From Streptomyces sp. HmicA12 (GTDB lineage: Bacteria; Actinomycetota; Actinomycetes; Streptomycetales; Streptomycetaceae): DNA of 64,000 nt. The position numbers and the translations under genes are program-made. Below the pieces are notes generated by a model that saw nothing but the letters and a program-made list of their open reading frames with translations, was not told the origin of the DNA and searched no databases. This document shows positions 58,516 through 64,000 of this stretch, piece by piece; position 1 is the first letter of the stretch, and every line of letters begins with the position of its first letter. The stretch covers positions 62,001 through 126,000 of the forward strand of contig NZ_KB891849.1 of assembly GCF_000373565.1 (NCBI RefSeq). The letters run 5' to 3'.

Positions 58516-58788
58516 TTACTGCGCCGGGCCCTCGATGGCCTCGGACGTCAGCAGACCCGCGTTGATCTCACGCAGGGCGATCGAGAGCGGCTTCTCGTGG
58601 ACGTGGGTGTCCACCAGCGGGCCGACGTACTCGAGCAGGCCCTCACCGAGCTGCGAGTAGTACGCGTTGATCTGACGCGCGCGCTTGGCGGCGTAGATGA
58701 CCAGGCTGTACTTCGAGTCGGTTGCTTCGAGCAGCTCATCAATCGGCGGGTTGATGATGCCCTCGGGCGCGGTGATGGAAGAGGACAC
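58516..58788 (-). CDS. rpoZ: RNA polymerase omega subunit
   Basis: A 90-residue omega (GIINPPIDELLEATDSKYSLVIYAAKRARQINAYYSQLGEGLLEYVGPLVDTHVHEKPLSIALREINAGLL). It helps fold and assemble beta-prime. GTG 58788 with GGAAGG upstream; the frame runs on into gmk antisense shadow. It sits in the actinobacterial order ihf-gmk-rpoZ-coaBC-metK. Confidence 0.96.
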   Translation of the reverse strand: MSSSITAPEGIINPPIDELLEATDSKYSLVIYAAKRARQINAYYSQLGEGLLEYVGPLVDTHVHEKPLSIALREINAGLLTSEAIEGPAQ

Positions 58789-58838
58789 TCTCTGCCTTCC
58801 GATGGGGGCCGGGACCGAACGTCCCGACAAGGTAAAGA

Positions 58839-59396
58839 TCAAAGAACTTTCATCAAGGCTAGCAGCTCGCGTGCTACGTCCTCGACGGAGGTATTGACAA
58901 GGGTCGTGTCGAACTCGGCCTCGGCGGCCAGCTCCACCTTCGCGGCGTCGAGCCGGCGCTCGATGACCTCCGGCGCCTCGGTGCCGCGCCCGGTGAGCCG
59001 GCGGACCAGCTCGTCCCAGCTCGGCGGAGCGAGGAAGACGAGCTGCGCCTCGGGCATCGACTCCCTGACCAGGCGAGCACCCTGAAGGTCGATCTCGAGC
59101 AGCACCGGCTCGCCCGCCTCCAGGCGGTCGAGGACGGCGCGCCGCGGGGTGCCGTAGCGGTTCCCCGCGAACTCGGCCCACTCGAGGAGCTCGCCGTTGG
59201 CGATCAGCTTGTCCATCTCCTCGTCGGTGACGAAGAAGTACTGGACACCGTGCTTCTCGCCGGGGCGCGGCTTGCGGGTCGTCGCCGACACCGAGAGCCA
59301 GACCTCGGGGTGTTCCTTGCGCATATGAGCGACGACCGTGCTCTTGCCGACTCCAGAGGGGCCGGAGAGCACGGTCAGCCGCGGACGTTCACTCAT
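58839..59396 (-). CDS. gmk: Guanylate kinase
   Basis: A 185-residue Gmk (LTVLSGPSGVGKSTVVAHM Walker A; SVSATTRKPRPGEKHGVQYFFV GMP-binding; EWAEFAGNRYGTPRRAV; EIDLQGARLVRESMPEAQLVFLAPPS). It turns GMP into GDP. It is 62 bp behind the integration host factor gene and 50 bp before rpoZ. Confidence 0.97.
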   Translation of the reverse strand: MSERPRLTVLSGPSGVGKSTVVAHMRKEHPEVWLSVSATTRKPRPGEKHGVQYFFVTDEEMDKLIANGELLEWAEFAGNRYGTPRRAVLDRLEAGEPVLLEIDLQGARLVRESMPEAQLVFLAPPSWDELVRRLTGRGTEAPEVIERRLDAAKVELAAEAEFDTTLVNTSVEDVARELLALMKVL

Positions 59397-59458
59397 GCAG
59401 CGATTATTCCAGTTGTTCCGGAGTGCCCGGGACCAGCCTGGCGGGCCGGTCTCGAGAC

Positions 59459-59782
59459 TCAGGCGCCGGTGCTGCCGAACTCGCGCTCCAGGGAGGCGAT
59501 CTGGTTGGAACCGAGACCGCGCACCCGGCGGGATTCGGAGATCCCGAGACGCTCCATGATCTGCTTGGCGCGGACCTTGCCCACGCCCGGCAGGGACTCG
59601 AGCAGGGCGGAGACCTTCATCTTTCCGATGACGTCGTTCTCCTGGCCCTGCTTGATGACCTCGTGAAGGGAGGCGCCGGAGTGCTTGAGTCGATTCTTGA
59701 CCTCGGCCCGCTCCCGGCGAGCCGCGGCGGCCTTTTCGAGCGCGGCTGCGCGCTGTTCAGGGGTAAGGGGCGGAAGAGCCAC
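59459..59782 (-). CDS. ihf: Integration host factor, actinobacterial type
   Basis: A 107-residue DNA-binding protein (ALPPLTPEQRAAALEKAAAARRERAEVKNRLKHSGASLHEV, long N-terminal helix; SALLESLPGVGKVRAKQIMERLGI, helix-two-turn-helix; SRRVRGLGSNQIASLEREFG). It matches Streptomyces sIHF / mycobacterial mIHF, a nucleoid protein unrelated to E. coli IHF that affects supercoiling and development. GTG 59782. The 276-bp upstream gap 59783-60058 shows no clear element. Confidence 0.96.
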   Translation of the reverse strand: MALPPLTPEQRAAALEKAAAARRERAEVKNRLKHSGASLHEVIKQGQENDVIGKMKVSALLESLPGVGKVRAKQIMERLGISESRRVRGLGSNQIASLEREFGSTGA

Positions 59783-60058
59783 GCCTACGTCACCTCGGAT
59801 GTCGAACTGTCGGATACGGACCGGTGAGGAACCTAGTCGCCCCACACCAGGGGAGCAACGAGCAACGCGCTTGCCTGCGTTCGCCCATTCGCTCTCGACG
59901 GAGACTAGCGGCCAAGGCCGTCCGAGTCAGCGAGAACTGAGGAAAAGTCCTGGTCAGCCTTGCCCGAGCCGCGCATTTCCGGCAAAACGACCGCCAAATC
60001 GGTCAGGATTCGGACGCGCGGCCCAAGGTCGGCACGGAGTGCCACCCCCGGGCGCACG

Positions 60059-60907
60059 TCACTTCGCCCCCTCGACCGCCTCGCGCACCTCGTCGGCGAA
60101 CCGCACGGCGGTGTCGCGCAGCGCCGTGACGGAGGGCCCCGCTTTCAGGACACCCCGGCTCACGTTCGGTACGACGTTGCGCACGGCCGGGCCGAAGACG
60201 GCCGGCAGATCGGCCGCCGTGGCACCCTGCGCACCGATGCCGGGCGCGAGGAGCGGGCCGTTGATGTCCAGTGCGTACGAGGACAGGTCGCCCAGGGTCG
60301 CCCCGACGACCGCGCCGAAGGAGCCCATGGGTGTCTCCCCCGCGTTCTCGGCGGCGAGGTGCGCCAGCATCGTGGCACCCACGTTCTTCCCGTCGGCGCG
60401 GACCGCGTGCTGCACCTCGCCGCCCTCGGGGTTGGAGGTGAGCGCGAGGACGAAGAGACCCGCGCCGGACTCGCGCGCCAGGTCGACGGCCGGCTTCAGC
60501 GATCCGTAGCCCAGGTACGGGGAGACCGTCAGGGCGTCCACGAACAGCGGGGAGTCCTTGCGCAGGAAGGTCTCCGCGTACGCGGCCATGGTGGAGCCGA
60601 TGTCGCCGCGCTTGGCGTCCATGACGACGAGCGTGCCCGCGGCGCGCAGGTCGGCCACGGCCTGCTCCAGGACGGCGATGCCGCGCGAGCCGAACCGCTC
60701 GAAGAAGGCGATCTGCGGCTTCACCACGGCGACGCTGTCGGCCAGCGCCTCGACGGTCGTGCGCGTGAAGGACTCCAGGCCCGCGATGTCGTCGCTCAGG
60801 CCCCAGGAGGCCAGCAGGGCGGCGTGCGGGTCGATGCCGACGCAGAGCGGGCCGCGCTCGTCCATGACGCGGCGCAGGCGGGCGCCGAAGGGTTCCAGCG
60901 GGCTCAT
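60059..60907 (-). CDS. pyrF: Orotidine 5'-phosphate decarboxylase (type 2)
   Basis: A 282-residue OMP decarboxylase of the long type 2 form (LCVGIDPHAALLASWGL; VKPQIAFFERFGSRGIAVLEQ; VVMDAKRGDIGSTMAAYA with the catalytic Asp-Lys-Asp; APGIGAQGATAADLP). Last step of UMP synthesis. ATG 60907 overlaps the pyrD stop by 4 bp. Confidence 0.96.
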   Translation of the reverse strand: MSPLEPFGARLRRVMDERGPLCVGIDPHAALLASWGLSDDIAGLESFTRTTVEALADSVAVVKPQIAFFERFGSRGIAVLEQAVADLRAAGTLVVMDAKRGDIGSTMAAYAETFLRKDSPLFVDALTVSPYLGYGSLKPAVDLARESGAGLFVLALTSNPEGGEVQHAVRADGKNVGATMLAHLAAENAGETPMGSFGAVVGATLGDLSSYALDINGPLLAPGIGAQGATAADLPAVFGPAVRNVVPNVSRGVLKAGPSVTALRDTAVRFADEVREAVEGAK

Positions 60908-62010
60908 GCGGAGGTGTTCTCCTTCACATCGGCGCCGATCGCGTCGGCGAGGGTGGCGTACGGGCTCGTACGGAGGCGGGCGGCGAGGCCCTTGTGGACG
61001 GCGCGGGCGTAGAACGGGCCCTCGTAGATGAAGGCGCTGTAGCCCTGCACGAGCGTGGCGCCCGCGAGGATGCGCTGCCAGGCGTCCTCGGCGTTCTCCA
61101 CGCCGCCGACGCCCACGAGGGTGATCTTGTCGCCCACGCGCGCGTAGAGGCGCCTGAGGACCTCCAGGGAGCGTTCCTTGAGGGGCGCGCCGGACAGGCC
61201 GCCGGTCTCGTTCACGACCTCGCCCTCGGTGGCGAGGCCCTCGCGCTTGATGGTGGTGTTCGTGGCGATGATGCCGTCGAGACCGAGTTCGACGGCCAGG
61301 TCGGCGACGGCGTCGATGTCCTCGTCGGCGAGGTCGGGCGCGATCTTCACGAGGAGCGGGACGCGGCGCGAGCGCACGGTGCGGTCGGCGGCCTCGCGCA
61401 CGGCGGTCAGCAGCGGGCGCAGCGCCTGCGTGGCCTGGAGGTTGCGCAGACCCGGCGTGTTCGGCGAGGAGACGTTGACCACGAGGTAGTCGGCGAAGGC
61501 GGCGAGGCGCTCGGTCGACTTCACGTAGTCGCCGACGGCTTCGGCCTCGGGGACGACCTTGGTCTTGCCGATGTTCACGCCGACGGTGGTCTTGAACACC
61601 GGGTTGCGGGACGCCAGGCGCGCGGCGACGGCCAGCGAGCCCTCGTTGTTGAAGCCCATGCGGTTGATGAGCGCGCGGTCGGCGACGAGCCGGAACAGGC
61701 GCTTCTTGGGGTTGCCGGGCTGCGGCTCGCCGGTGACGGTGCCGATCTCGACGTGGTCGAAGCCGAGCATCGCCATGCCGTCGATCGCGACGGCGTTCTT
61801 GTCGAAGCCCGCGGCGAGGCCGAAGGGGCCGTGCATCCGAAGGCCGAGGGCTTCGGTGCGCAGCTCTTTGTAGCGCGGCGCCAGGGCGGCCGCCACGAAG
61901 GTGCGCAGGACGGGGGTGCGGGCCGCGCCGCGGATCCACCGGAAGGCCAGGTAGTGGGCCTTCTCGGGGTCCATGTGCTTGAAGACGAGGTTGAAGAACA
62001 GCTTGTACAT
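60904..62010 (-). CDS. pyrD: Dihydroorotate dehydrogenase, class 2 (quinone)
   Basis: A 368-residue class 2 PyrD: an N-terminal amphipathic membrane-contact segment (MYKLFFNLVFKHMDPEKAHYLAFRWI), GPFGLAAGFDKNAVAIDGM, the catalytic Ser in VVNVSSPNTPGLRNLQ, and the FMN site GVGGVENAEDAWQRILAGATLVQGYSAFIYEGP. It passes electrons to the quinone pool. Separated from carB upstream by a strong terminator, so pyrD-pyrF probably has its own promoter at 62011-62050. Confidence 0.96.
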   Translation of the reverse strand: MYKLFFNLVFKHMDPEKAHYLAFRWIRGAARTPVLRTFVAAALAPRYKELRTEALGLRMHGPFGLAAGFDKNAVAIDGMAMLGFDHVEIGTVTGEPQPGNPKKRLFRLVADRALINRMGFNNEGSLAVAARLASRNPVFKTTVGVNIGKTKVVPEAEAVGDYVKSTERLAAFADYLVVNVSSPNTPGLRNLQATQALRPLLTAVREAADRTVRSRRVPLLVKIAPDLADEDIDAVADLAVELGLDGIIATNTTIKREGLATEGEVVNETGGLSGAPLKERSLEVLRRLYARVGDKITLVGVGGVENAEDAWQRILAGATLVQGYSAFIYEGPFYARAVHKGLAARLRTSPYATLADAIGADVKENTSA

Positions 62011-62050
62011 GGCTCAGGTCCTAGAAGTGCGCAGGAGGTGGGGGCTCATG

Positions 62051-62086
62051 AAGAGGGGGACACCGTTTCTCCGGTGTCCCCCTCTT
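62051..62086 (-). terminator. Terminator after carB
   Basis: AAGAGGGGGACACCG (62051-62065) pairs perfectly over 15 bp with CGGTGTCCCCCTCTT (62072-62086). It starts 6 bp past the carB stop. Confidence 0.9.
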
Positions 62087-62092
62087 GGGCTG

Positions 62093-64000
<1,908 letters not shown>

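Overview
The window is chromosomal DNA of a high-GC actinomycete, almost certainly a Streptomyces. GC is very high, GTG starts are frequent, minus-strand gene trains are joined by 4-bp stop/start overlaps, and family markers are present (actinobacterial integration host factor, RsbR/S/T modules, DUF5995, a helicase-degenerate PriA, an FMN-riboswitch rib operon with RibM). From memory, the gene order resembles the region around SCO1434-SCO1483 of S. coelicolor, interrupted by accessory blocks; this was not checked by alignment.

Layout. 1-7.4 kb: start of a Tat-exported C39-type peptidase, a uridine kinase-like P-loop protein, a CbxX/EccA-like AAA+ ATPase, two overlapping CNNM/CorC-type CBS membrane proteins and a PH-domain membrane protein. 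7.5-12.0 kb: FMN-riboswitch operon ribE-ribM-ribBA-ribH running on into hisE-hisG. 12.2-23.4 kb: secreted GH18 chitinase with DasR-type promoter repeats, ROK regulator divergent from an MFS transporter, thioesterase, NCS2 nucleobase permease, GH6 glycosidase, DUF5995 protein, LLM oxidoreductase and a DUF4232 lipoprotein. 23.4-27.4 kb: amino-acid catabolism group (FAD amine oxidase, AsnC/Lrp regulator, APC permease) with phased TTGCG motifs in both control regions. 27.7-32.5 kb: a seven-gene RsbR/RsbS/RsbT partner-switching operon without a sigma factor. 32.6-34.0 kb: guaB1.

34.1-43.5 kb is the most unusual block. DUF2877, DUF1116 and FdrA genes (the three-subunit carbamoyltransferase type) follow a PucR regulator on the minus strand. 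Divergent from them are a decayed carbamate kinase, an acetamidase/formamidase, an amidohydrolase and a DUF1097 membrane protein. The gene content parallels the poorly understood yahC/E/F/G/I/J locus of Escherichia coli. The kinase remnant carries a frameshift explained exactly by one extra copy of a 16-bp repeat, plus two internal deletions.

43.5-64 kb returns to mostly core genes: a secreted guanyl RNase (predicted lipoprotein) with its barstar, a SorC regulator, rpe, an MMPL exporter, a dihydrofolate-reductase-like protein, rsmB, fmt, an HTH protein, priA, an S1-domain protein, metK, coaBC, rpoZ, gmk, the integration host factor gene, pyrF, pyrD and the 3' part of carB. Several convergent pairs are separated by clear hairpin terminators. 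No tRNA, rRNA, CRISPR array, insertion sequence or phage gene was seen.
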